Assembly (NCBI GenBank): GCA_031281195.1
Contig: JAITFS010000227.1
Coordinates: 1 to 36,321 of the forward strand
DNA length: 36,321 bases
Reading direction: 5' to 3'
DNA from: Oscillospiraceae bacterium
GTDB taxonomy: Bacteria; Bacillota; Clostridia; Oscillospirales; Oscillospiraceae
Position numbers and translations under genes: made by a program. Each line of letters opens with the position of its first letter. Position 1 is the first letter of the stretch. Below, piece after piece: positions 19,148 to 27,416 of the stretch. The notes beneath the pieces are model-generated. The model was given only the letters and a program-made list of their open reading frames with translations. It was not told the DNA's origin and searched no databases.

Positions 19148-20203
19148 CTACAATTTAGTTAGCGAATTTAAAAACTCGGTTTTATTCGCAACCTTCTCAA
19201 GTGCATGCTCCTGCGTAATAACACCTTGCCTTACGAGCTTAGCAAGATAATCATCAAGAAGAATCATTCCTTGACGTTGACTTGTTTGAATAGTGGAGTT
19301 TAGCTGATGACCTTTACCTTCGCGGATTTGTGTGCATACAGCATCTGAGCCTGTCATTATTTCAAAAGCAGCAACACGGCCTGTGCCGGATGCTTTTGGT
19401 ATCAAGGTTTGTGTGACAACACCTTTAAGTACACCTGCAAGCTGTGTTCTGATTTGGTGCTGACTATGAGGAGGGAACACGTCAATAATTCTGTCAACAG
19501 TCATTGCAGCGCCTGTGGTATGGAGTGTTGACAAAACAAGGTGTCCGGTTTCTGCGGCTGTGACTGCGGCAGATATTGTTTCGAAGTCTCTCATCTCTCC
19601 GACGAGTATAACATCAGGGTCTTCACGCATTGCGCTTCTGAGTGCAGACGAGAAGCTATCAACATCCTCACCGATATTACGCTGATGAATGAGTGCTTTT
19701 TTCTGCTTATATACATATTCAACAGGATCTTCAACAGTGAGAATGTGGCAAGCTCTTTTTGAGTTTACACAGTCAACCATTGCTGCAAGTGTTGTTGACT
19801 TACCACTACCTGTAGGCCCTGTGACAAGTATCAAACCACGCGGCTCATTGGCAAGCTCTCTGAGCGTTTCAGGAAGACCAAGCTCGTCAAATGTTGGAAT
19901 TGTGTCGTTTAAGAGACGAATTGCAGAGGCAAGGCGTTGCTGCTGATGATAAACATTAACACGATGTCTCATTCCGCCTTGAATTTCATAGCTTGTATCA
20001 ACATCCTTACCGTCCTCAACAAGCTTCTTTTGTTTATCTGTGAGTAATGCAAATATTAATGCGCGTTTTTCTTCAATACTAAGAGCAAAATCTGTTTCGC
20101 GTAATGAACCGTCAATACGAAATAGGGGATTACGTGCTGCTGTGATGTGTACGTCACTGGCTCGTTCGTTTCGTGCTGTTGTTAATAAATCATTAATATG
20201 CAT
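19148..20203 (-). CDS. pilT: PilT-type twitching/retraction ATPase
   Basis: ASDVHITA, VTGPTGSGKSTTLAAMVD Walker A, LVGEMRDFETISAAVTAAETGHLVLSTLHTTGA, DRIIDVFPPHSQHQIRTQLA. Confidence 0.96.
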   Translation of the reverse strand: MHINDLLTTARNERASDVHITAARNPLFRIDGSLRETDFALSIEEKRALIFALLTDKQKKLVEDGKDVDTSYEIQGGMRHRVNVYHQQQRLASAIRLLNDTIPTFDELGLPETLRELANEPRGLILVTGPTGSGKSTTLAAMVDCVNSKRACHILTVEDPVEYVYKQKKALIHQRNIGEDVDSFSSALRSAMREDPDVILVGEMRDFETISAAVTAAETGHLVLSTLHTTGAAMTVDRIIDVFPPHSQHQIRTQLAGVLKGVVTQTLIPKASGTGRVAAFEIMTGSDAVCTQIREGKGHQLNSTIQTSQRQGMILLDDYLAKLVRQGVITQEHALEKVANKTEFLNSLTKL

Positions 20204-20326
20204 TGGTTTCTCCTTGTATATTGTAACCGCCGATTAAAACTATACTATATGTTGTGGTTCATGTCAAACCCGTTCTCAATGTAAAACTACAGTTTGCAGG
20301 GTTTAATGTTAAGAATTTTGTTCTTT

Positions 20327-20350
20327 GTAGGGGCGGCATTCTGCCGTCCG
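20327..20350. repeat. REP-like palindrome, GGCGGCA type
   Basis: gtaggggcggcattctgccgtccg. Confidence 0.7.
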
Positions 20351-20375
20351 TTATTTTTAGGGAGTAGGGTTCTTT

Positions 20376-20399
20376 GTAGGGGCGGCATTCTGCCGTCCG
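20376..20399. repeat. REP-like palindrome, GGCGGCA type, second copy
   Basis: gtaggggcggcattctgccgtccg, 49 bp after the first copy with shared flanks. Confidence 0.7.
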
Positions 20400-20431
20400 T
20401 TATTTTTAGGGATTAGGGAGTAGGGTTCTAT

Positions 20432-20456
20432 GTAGGGGCGGATGGCAATCCGCCCG
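20432..20456. repeat. REP-like palindrome, GCGGAT type
   Basis: gtaggggcggatggcaatccgcccg, same flanking sequence as the two preceding copies. Confidence 0.7.
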
Positions 20457-20480
20457 CTATTTTCGGGTGATTTGTCAGGA

Positions 20481-22178
20481 CTACTGCACAAAGTAAGTCA
20501 ACTTCAATAGCTCCTCGACAGAGGTAACACGCTCACGCACAAGCTTTAACAAACTGGTTTGCAGAGTCTTCATAACACCTGTTTCAGCAACATATTTATA
20601 TATTTCTTCAACACCGGCAGTGCCGTTTATCATATTTCTGATGTTACCGTCGATTGTCAGAATCTCATGGATTGCAACACGGCCTTTATAACCGGTGTTA
20701 TTACAGTTGTGGCAACCTTTTCCTCGTGCAAGCCTTTCAATAACAGTGCCACCCATAGCTCTGATGTCGGCTTCTGTTGCATCATATTCCTCACGGCAGA
20801 ATGAGCAAATCTTTTTAACAAGTCGTTGAGCGACAATTCCTACAAGGGAGTTGGCAAGAAGATAGTCTTCAACGCCCATATCAAGCAGACGGACAATTGC
20901 CGAAACTGCATCATTTGTGTGAAGTGATGATAAAACAAAGTGACCTGTGAGTGCCGAACGAACGGAGATTGTAGCTGTTTCGGAGTCACGGGTCTCTCCA
21001 ATCATTATAATATCAGGGTCTTGACGAAGAATTGAGCGAAGCCCCGAGTCGAAGGTAAGCCCTGCAAGAGGATTTATCTGCGACTGGTTGACCTTAACAA
21101 TTGTTCTTTCAACAGGGTCTTCAATTGTTGCAATATTTACGTTTCGAGTCGATAGAAACTCAACAAGCATATATAATGTAGTAGTTTTTCCGCTTCCTGT
21201 AGGCCCTGTTATATAGAGAACACCATGAGGTGATTGCAAAAGTGCAAGCATTTTTTCATAGTCGTCCTGCTCCATACCAAATGTTGTTGCGTGGTCAAGA
21301 AGGGTAGTTTGACTCAAGAAACGCAAAACGAGCTTTTCGCCGTAAATCGTAGGAAGTGATGAAACACGGACGTTTAGCTCATAATCTTCAAGCTTTGCGC
21401 GGAAGTGACCGTCTTGTGGGGCGCGTTTTTCTGCAATGTCCATACTGCTTAGGATTTTTATACGTGCTGTCATGGAGCTATGCAAGGACTGTGAAAGCTT
21501 TGTATAATCAACGATTTGACCGTCAACACGGATTCTGATTTGTGTATGGTCTTCAAACGGTTCAATATGAATGTCACTCGCTCCTGCACTATGCGCTTTG
21601 TGAAGCATGGAGTTAATGAGTGTAACAACAGGCGTATCATCGGCTGTTTCACCAAGGTCAACATAAGTAAACGCACTGGTTGTTCCGGCTGCTTCGTTAG
21701 CATCGCGTGACGCTTTTTGTGCTTCGATTTCGGAGTAACTGCTTTGAATCGCAGATACGATTTCATTTCTGTCACAAATAACAATCTCAAGTTGATGAAC
21801 GTGAGAAATGAGCTTAACATCTTCAAGAGCATAATAGTTAAGCGGGTCACTTATTAGCAAACGCATTGAGTTGCGGTCTGTTGATACTGCGATAAGATTA
21901 AACTTCTGAGCTACTGCTTTGGGGATTTTTGCAACAGCATCCAGGTCAATAGGACATTCACTAATCGGAAGGTATGGTATGCCAAGACGTTGAGCTAATG
22001 CGGTGTTGAGGCGGTTTTCTGTGATAATGCCGTTATCAATTAAGAATTCACCGAGACGTTTTCTTTCAGGCGATGATTTTTGTAAATCCAGCGCGTCATT
22101 TAACTGCTCCTCTGTTAAGTCTCCTGACTCTATAAGCACTTCACCAAGTCTGAGTTGCTGTGTTTGTCCAGCCACCAT
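20481..22178 (-). CDS. pilB: PilB/GspE-type pilus extension ATPase
   Basis: N-terminal MshEN-like LGEVLIESGDLTEEQLNDAL, ITGPTGSGKTTTLYMLVEF, IEDPVERTIVKVNQSQINPLAGLTFDSGLRSILRQDPDIIMIGETRDSETA, zinc motif CSFC...CHNC. ATG at 22178 has an aggagg upstream (ORF track starts at 22214). Confidence 0.95.
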   Translation of the reverse strand: MVAGQTQQLRLGEVLIESGDLTEEQLNDALDLQKSSPERKRLGEFLIDNGIITENRLNTALAQRLGIPYLPISECPIDLDAVAKIPKAVAQKFNLIAVSTDRNSMRLLISDPLNYYALEDVKLISHVHQLEIVICDRNEIVSAIQSSYSEIEAQKASRDANEAAGTTSAFTYVDLGETADDTPVVTLINSMLHKAHSAGASDIHIEPFEDHTQIRIRVDGQIVDYTKLSQSLHSSMTARIKILSSMDIAEKRAPQDGHFRAKLEDYELNVRVSSLPTIYGEKLVLRFLSQTTLLDHATTFGMEQDDYEKMLALLQSPHGVLYITGPTGSGKTTTLYMLVEFLSTRNVNIATIEDPVERTIVKVNQSQINPLAGLTFDSGLRSILRQDPDIIMIGETRDSETATISVRSALTGHFVLSSLHTNDAVSAIVRLLDMGVEDYLLANSLVGIVAQRLVKKICSFCREEYDATEADIRAMGGTVIERLARGKGCHNCNNTGYKGRVAIHEILTIDGNIRNMINGTAGVEEIYKYVAETGVMKTLQTSLLKLVRERVTSVEELLKLTYFVQ

Positions 22179-22352
22179 GAGATATTCCTCCTGCCGTGTA
22201 ATAATTACTTTCAAATAAAGTAAGTATAGATGAACATAAACTATCGCTCATTTTCTCATATAAATAATCAATATGCAAGCATTATTTTGCAAATATTTAA
22301 TAAAATATTAACATTTCTCATAATTACTTACACTTTCACAGGAGAAACATGC

Positions 22353-22358
22353 TATAAT
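22353..22358 (+). promoter_or_regulatory. Extended -10 promoter element for the first moeA
   Basis: TGCTATAAT ending at 22358, just upstream of caggaggg RBS and GTG start at 22381; the -35 is weak. Confidence 0.4.
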
Positions 22359-22380
22359 CTCCCACAGGAGGGCAACCACC

Positions 22381-23604
22381 GTGCTTAATGTGCTTACACC
22401 AACAGAAGTTATCGACGTTATAAACAAAAACTTCACAACAGCAACATTTCAATACGAAAAAATCCTTACCGTTGATTCTGTTGGGCGTATTCTACATAAC
22501 GACATTGTCGCAAACGAAGATGTACCAAGCTTTAACCGCAGCACCGTTGATGGTTACGCAGTAAAAGCATCAGACACCTTTGGCTCTAGCGAAAGTATAC
22601 CTGCTGTAATGACTGTAACCTACGAGATTTTGATGGGAAAAGCAAATATAACTCAAACCGAAGCAATCACTGATAACAGCAACTCTTGCGTAGCAATTTC
22701 AACAGGTGGAGCTGTACCCGAAGGTTTTGATGCCGTAGTTATGGTCGAACACACCGAAAGCTACAGTGATAATATGATTGGTATTTCAAAGCCTGCTGCC
22801 CCCGGAAACAACATTATATTCAAAGGTGACGATGTATCAAAAGAAAACCTTGCACTAAAAGCAGGAGCAGAGCTGACTGTGCATGATGTTGGTATTTTAG
22901 CTGCATTAGGCTTTGAACATATAAATGTGCGAAAAAAACCACGTATTGCAATCATTTCCACAGGTGATGAGCTTGTAGACATAACCGGTACACCATCTGA
23001 CGGTGAAATCCGTGATGTAAACGGATATATGCTTGCAGCTTCTGTTAATAAATTTGGTGGTATAGAGGTATCTTACGGTATTGTACGTGATGATGAAAAA
23101 TCACTAATAAACGTTTTAAATGACTGTATTAAAAATCTGGATTGCGACATAGTCCTAATTTCAGGTGGCTCATCAGCAGGTGAGAAAGACAAAACCGCAA
23201 AAGTAATTGAATCTATGGGCGAGCTTCTCTTTCACGGAATAGCAATAAAACCGGGCAAGCCCACAATTTTAGGAGTTGTGCAAAATAAACCTGTCTTTGG
23301 ACTGCCGGGGCATCCTGTTGCTGCTTATATGGTTTTTGAACTATTTGTGCGTGAAGTAATAGCCCGCTTTTTAGGCACTACTATAAAACGCAAAACAACA
23401 ATAGCAAAACTTGCCGAAGCGATTTCAGCAAATCACGGCAGAGCAGAAATTGTACCTGTTAAGTTCGTTGACAATGTCGCAACACCCATAAAGGGTAAAT
23501 CAGGCCTTATCTCAAAACTAATCGACATTGACGGCTATATCCTAATCCCACGTGACCGTGAAGGTTTGTCAAAAGATGAAATTGTGGAAATTACTTATTT
23601 ATAA
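22381..23604 (+). CDS. moeA: Molybdopterin molybdenumtransferase MoeA
   Basis: NRSTVDGYAVKASDTFG, VAISTGGAVPEGFDAVVMVEHTE, IAIISTGDELVD, ISGGSSAGEKD, GIAIKPGKPTILG, GLPGHPVAAYMVFE. Confidence 0.95.
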   Translation: MLNVLTPTEVIDVINKNFTTATFQYEKILTVDSVGRILHNDIVANEDVPSFNRSTVDGYAVKASDTFGSSESIPAVMTVTYEILMGKANITQTEAITDNSNSCVAISTGGAVPEGFDAVVMVEHTESYSDNMIGISKPAAPGNNIIFKGDDVSKENLALKAGAELTVHDVGILAALGFEHINVRKKPRIAIISTGDELVDITGTPSDGEIRDVNGYMLAASVNKFGGIEVSYGIVRDDEKSLINVLNDCIKNLDCDIVLISGGSSAGEKDKTAKVIESMGELLFHGIAIKPGKPTILGVVQNKPVFGLPGHPVAAYMVFELFVREVIARFLGTTIKRKTTIAKLAEAISANHGRAEIVPVKFVDNVATPIKGKSGLISKLIDIDGYILIPRDREGLSKDEIVEITYL

Positions 23605-23620
23605 ATGTGTACCCAACACT

Positions 23621-23645
23621 GTAGGGGACGATGGCAATCGTCCCG
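23621..23645. repeat. REP-like palindrome, GACGAT type
   Basis: gtaggggacgatggcaatcgtcccg. Confidence 0.7.
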
Positions 23646-23726
23646 CGATTATTAGAAAATCCTCAGGTTACAACAACCGTGATGTTTCCGCCCCAACAAC
23701 ACAACCACAATACGAAAGGTACCACC

Positions 23727-25619
23727 ATGAGTTTTCATTATTTATCAAATACACCACTTGAAAAAGCACTCGACGAATACATTAATATACTTATTAATAA
23801 TGGTATGAAATACAAAACAGAAATAATCCCTGTTATCAAATCATCAGGAAGAATCACAGCCACAGCAGTTTATGCAACATTTTGTTCACCACATTATAAT
23901 GCATCCGCAATGGATGGAATTGCTGTACTCGCAAGCGACACATTCGGTGCAAGCGAAACAACACCTATAACCCTCACAAAGCAGCAATACCAACACGTTG
24001 ACACCGGAGACCCTCTGCCTGATGGATATGATGCTGTTATTATGATTGAAGATGTTATAAACATAGACACAGGCGAAAACGGCGACATCAAGCTCTACGA
24101 GGCTATTTCACCGTGGTCACATATCAGACAAATCGGCGAGGATATTTGTGCAGGCGAGATGATTCTCACATCTTTTATGAAAATATCACCCTCCGCTGTA
24201 GGTGCGTTAATTGCCGGTGGAGTCAGCGAAGTGACAGTTATTAAACAACCAATCGTTGGTTTTATACCCACAGGTGACGAAATAGTGCCATCAAAAACAA
24301 TCCCAAAAACAGGGGAGATACCCGAGTTTAATTCTGCAATATTCTCAGCAATGCTAAGTAATTACGGTGCTGTACCAAAGGTTTACGACATTGTACCCGA
24401 CAATAAAGAGAAAATAAAAAACGCTCTTAAATCTGCGTTTAAAGAATGTGATATTGTCCTGCTTGGTGCAGGTTCTTCCGCAGGTAGAGAGGATTATTCT
24501 GTCTCAATAATCGGTGAAGTCGGTGAGGTTGTCTGTCACGGAATAGCGATAAAACCCGGCAAGCCCACAATTTTAGGGCATTATAAAGGTAAACCGGTGA
24601 TTGGACTCCCCGGATATCCGGTATCGGGAATAATTGTTCTCGATCAAATATTACGTCCAATTCTTGATTTATTTAACAAAACAGGAGTACGGAAGAAAAA
24701 ATACACCGAAGCAACATTATCAAAATCTATTGTTTCATCTCTGAAATACAAAGAGTTTGTACGTGTTCGTATGGGTTATGTTCAGGATAAGCTGATAGCC
24801 GCTCCACTTGGAGGTGGTAGTGGTGTTGTCACATCATTTATGCGTGCTGACGGTATAATTGAAGTGCCGCAAGGAGTTGAGGGTTATTCAAGTGGAGAAA
24901 TCATAAATGTGCGACTTCTGCGACCACTCGAGGAGCTGCAACAAAGCCTTGTTGTTATAGGTAGCCACGACCCTTTATTAGACGAGCTTGCAGATATTTT
25001 ACGTATAAAACATGGTGATATTTTGATGCGTTCTGCTCATGTTGGCAGTATGGGAGGCTTGCTTGCAATTCGTAACGGTCAAGCTCATATCGCAGGTATA
25101 CATCTGTTAGATGAAAAAACAGGTTTATACAATGAATCTTTTATAAAGAAAATGATTCCTGATGGAAATATACATTTAATTAAATGTGTAAAACGTCAGC
25201 AAGGTCTTATTGTGAAAAAAGGCAATCCTAATAATATAACAGGAATTGCCGATTTGAATAAAGATAATATAAGGTATGTAAACAGACAAAAAGGTTCAGG
25301 TACCAGAATACTGATTGATTATTTGTGCAAAAAAGAGGGCATAGACACAAGCGGGATTTACGGTTATGATAGGGAGGAGTTTACGCACACCTCAGTTGCA
25401 GCTTTAATAGCTTCGGACTCCGCAGACGTTGGACTCGGCATATATTCAGCAGCAAAACTCTATAATTTAGATTTTCTGCACATCTGCGACGAGGAATACG
25501 ACCTGCTAATCGCCGGCCACGCTTACAATCTCCCCATGGTGCAAAAATTATTAACAGAATTAAACTCCGACGAGTTTACAAAGAGATTAAACAACCTGGG
25601 CGGATATTGTAGGGATTAG
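23727..25619 (+). CDS. MoeA fused to a C-terminal periplasmic-binding-protein-like (molybdate/PBP-like) domain
   Basis: MoeA motifs (YNASAMDGIAVLASDTFG, GIAIKPGKPTILGHYKGKPVIGLPGYPVSG) followed by SHDPLLDELADILRIKHG...SMGGLLAIRNGQAHIAGIHLLDEKTG...RYVNRQKGSGTRILIDYL...HTSVAALIASDSADVGLGIYSAAK. ATG at 23727 with gaaaggt upstream; the ORF-track start at 23631 lies inside the repeat. Confidence 0.9.
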   Translation: MSFHYLSNTPLEKALDEYINILINNGMKYKTEIIPVIKSSGRITATAVYATFCSPHYNASAMDGIAVLASDTFGASETTPITLTKQQYQHVDTGDPLPDGYDAVIMIEDVINIDTGENGDIKLYEAISPWSHIRQIGEDICAGEMILTSFMKISPSAVGALIAGGVSEVTVIKQPIVGFIPTGDEIVPSKTIPKTGEIPEFNSAIFSAMLSNYGAVPKVYDIVPDNKEKIKNALKSAFKECDIVLLGAGSSAGREDYSVSIIGEVGEVVCHGIAIKPGKPTILGHYKGKPVIGLPGYPVSGIIVLDQILRPILDLFNKTGVRKKKYTEATLSKSIVSSLKYKEFVRVRMGYVQDKLIAAPLGGGSGVVTSFMRADGIIEVPQGVEGYSSGEIINVRLLRPLEELQQSLVVIGSHDPLLDELADILRIKHGDILMRSAHVGSMGGLLAIRNGQAHIAGIHLLDEKTGLYNESFIKKMIPDGNIHLIKCVKRQQGLIVKKGNPNNITGIADLNKDNIRYVNRQKGSGTRILIDYLCKKEGIDTSGIYGYDREEFTHTSVAALIASDSADVGLGIYSAAKLYNLDFLHICDEEYDLLIAGHAYNLPMVQKLLTELNSDEFTKRLNNLGGYCRD

Positions 25620-25625
25620 AGTGTT

Positions 25626-25650
25626 GTAGGGGTTGATGGCAATCCGCCAG
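25626..25650. repeat. Degenerate REP-like palindrome
   Basis: gtaggggttgatggcaatccgccag; matches the GCGGAT type with the left CG replaced by TT. Confidence 0.55.
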
Positions 25651-25681
25651 TGGGAATAGGGAGAAGGAGTGTATTTTTAAT

Positions 25682-26854
25682 ATGGATATTAGTTTTCTGT
25701 TGATTCTTGGTGTTATTTTGATACTTAGTGTCCTGTCGTGTAAGATAACAAGCAAAAGAGGATTACCACTGCTTGTTGGTTTTATATTGATTGGTATTAT
25801 TATAGGTAGAAATTTCGATTTTGTTTCAGTGGATAATGCCGTACAAATATGTAATTTCGCGTTAATGTTTATTATCTTCACAGGTGGATTTCAAACAGAT
25901 TTTTCCAGTGCGAAACCGGTTTTAGGTGTTTCTTCATTACTTACAGTAGCAGGCACTGCATTAACCGCAGGACTTGTCGCTGCATTTGCATATTTTATCC
26001 TTGGATTTGATTTTATGGCAGCTATGCTGCTTGGTGCTGTATTATCGGCAACAGATGCAGCATCGGTATTTTCTGTTCTAAACTCAAATAAATTAAAGTT
26101 AAAAAATAATCTTGGCTCAGTGCTGGAAATAGAAAGCGGCTCTAACGATCCGATTGCATATTTGCTGACAGTCGTATTTCTCGCATTTGCAACAGGAGAC
26201 TCAATCAACGTACCACTGCTTCTGCTTATTCAAGTTATAATAGGTGCAGCCGCAGGGTTCGCAATCGGATTTCTCGGTCGTCGAATGATAAACAGGCTCA
26301 ACTTAGAAATAAACGGTCTCTACGCCGTTTTGTTATGTGGTATCGCACTGCTGACTTATGGTTTATCAATACAATTCGGCGGAAATGGATTTTTAGCCGT
26401 ATATATCGGCGGCATAGTTCTCGGAAGCGGCAAGCTTGTTTATAAAGAGCATCTGTCAACTCTTTTCAGTTCTGTATCAATGCTGATGCAGATATTACTT
26501 TTTATAGTATTAGGAATATTATGGATACCGGAAGCATTTTTCACCGTGATGCTTGCTGGTCTAATAATTGCTGTTTTTATGATTTTTGTAGCTCGTCCTG
26601 CCGTCATTATTCTTATTCTGAAACCATTTAAGTACAAGATGAATGAAATCGCATTTGTTTCATGGGCAGGCTTAAGAGGTGCTTCATCAATAGTTTTTTC
26701 CACATATTTGCTATCCGCCGGGTTACCTTTTGCCGAATACATTTTCGGCGTTGTATTCTTTGTGTGCTTGTTATCAGTCGTACTGCAAGGCTCTCTCCTG
26801 GCAACTCTCGCCAAACGCCTAGGCTTAGTAATAAGCGAAAACGAAAAAGATTAG
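25682..26854 (+). CDS. CPA1-family Na+/H+ or K+/H+ antiporter (NhaP-like)
   Basis: Multi-TM protein; FTGGFQTDF, GAVLSATDAASVFSVLNSNKLKLKNNLGSVLEIESGSNDPIAYLLTVVF, FVSWAGLRGASSIVFSTY. Confidence 0.88.
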   Translation: MDISFLLILGVILILSVLSCKITSKRGLPLLVGFILIGIIIGRNFDFVSVDNAVQICNFALMFIIFTGGFQTDFSSAKPVLGVSSLLTVAGTALTAGLVAAFAYFILGFDFMAAMLLGAVLSATDAASVFSVLNSNKLKLKNNLGSVLEIESGSNDPIAYLLTVVFLAFATGDSINVPLLLLIQVIIGAAAGFAIGFLGRRMINRLNLEINGLYAVLLCGIALLTYGLSIQFGGNGFLAVYIGGIVLGSGKLVYKEHLSTLFSSVSMLMQILLFIVLGILWIPEAFFTVMLAGLIIAVFMIFVARPAVIILILKPFKYKMNEIAFVSWAGLRGASSIVFSTYLLSAGLPFAEYIFGVVFFVCLLSVVLQGSLLATLAKRLGLVISENEKD

Positions 26855-26886
26855 TTATAATAATAACCTTTATTTGCAAGGCATTG

Positions 26887-26915
26887 GAACAAACCGTCAA
26901 AATGACGGTTTGTTC
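26887..26915 (+). terminator. Perfect 13-bp stem-loop downstream of the antiporter gene
   Basis: gaacaaaccgtca-aaa-tgacggtttgttc; no following T-tract. Confidence 0.5.
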
Positions 26916-27036
26916 GAGATATTGGTGTATTTTTTCGGTTTCGTCAAGTGAAACCATGGACGGTGTAACGCCGAACCTCTGCACATGGATGTGCAGGCGT
27001 TCGGTAGAAACCGCTAAAAAATATACCAATATTGAG
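26916..27036 (-). repeat. Structured element E2, homologous to E1 in opposite orientation
   Basis: Ends gatattggtgtattttttcggtttc / gaaaccgctaaaaaatataccaatatt are complementary; minus-strand core ccgaac-gc-ctgcac-atccat-gtgcag-ag-gttcggcgttacacc-gtccat-ggt aligns without gaps to the E1 core. Confidence 0.75.
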
Positions 27037-27055
27037 AACATTTATTCTGTTTTTG

Positions 27056-27131
<76 letters not shown>

Positions 27132-27140
27132 ATGTTACGC

Positions 27141-27169
27141 ATTATAACTGATAGAGTTTTTTTCGTCAA
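27141..27169 (-). promoter_or_regulatory. Promoter of tRNA-Phe
   Basis: Minus strand TTGACG, 17-nt spacer, TATAAT, about 9 nt before the tRNA 5' end. Confidence 0.75.
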
Positions 27170-27242
27170 CAGATTATTTTTCATTTTTTCGATTTCGTTA
27201 TAACTAAAATCTTATCCATAACTTAACCTTCACAAAAAAATG

Positions 27243-27271
27243 CTTGACATTGTGTCAAGATGTGTTAGAAT
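27243..27271 (+). promoter_or_regulatory. Promoter of rpoBC, -35 embedded in a perfect inverted repeat
   Basis: TTGACA (27244-27249), 16-nt spacer, TAGAAT (27266-27271); CTTGACA-TTG-TGTCAAG spans 27243-27259. Confidence 0.6.
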
Positions 27272-27416
27272 AGGAAGTTGTGTGCAAAAAATCCAGTGCC
27301 TTCAACGAACCCACCAAAAGCATAATATCATTTGTAGTAATTTTTGTCAATATAGCATAAAGAGAAAACTAACAACGTAGCCGCGAGTGTCGAGAAATCA
27401 AACTGAGGTGAAATAT

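Noticed and set aside
21470-21850. 126-aa ORF overlapping pilB in another frame
   Set aside because: Lies entirely inside pilB, which has strong motif support.
14240-22178. Type II secretion system instead of type IV pilus
   Set aside because: Presence of a PilT-type retraction ATPase, PilM/N/O-like proteins and no visible secretin favours a type IV pilus, though the families are related.
23631-23726. N-terminal extension of the second MoeA ORF
   Set aside because: Start lies within a REP-like palindrome and the extension is low-complexity; ATG at 23727 has an RBS and begins the homologous region.
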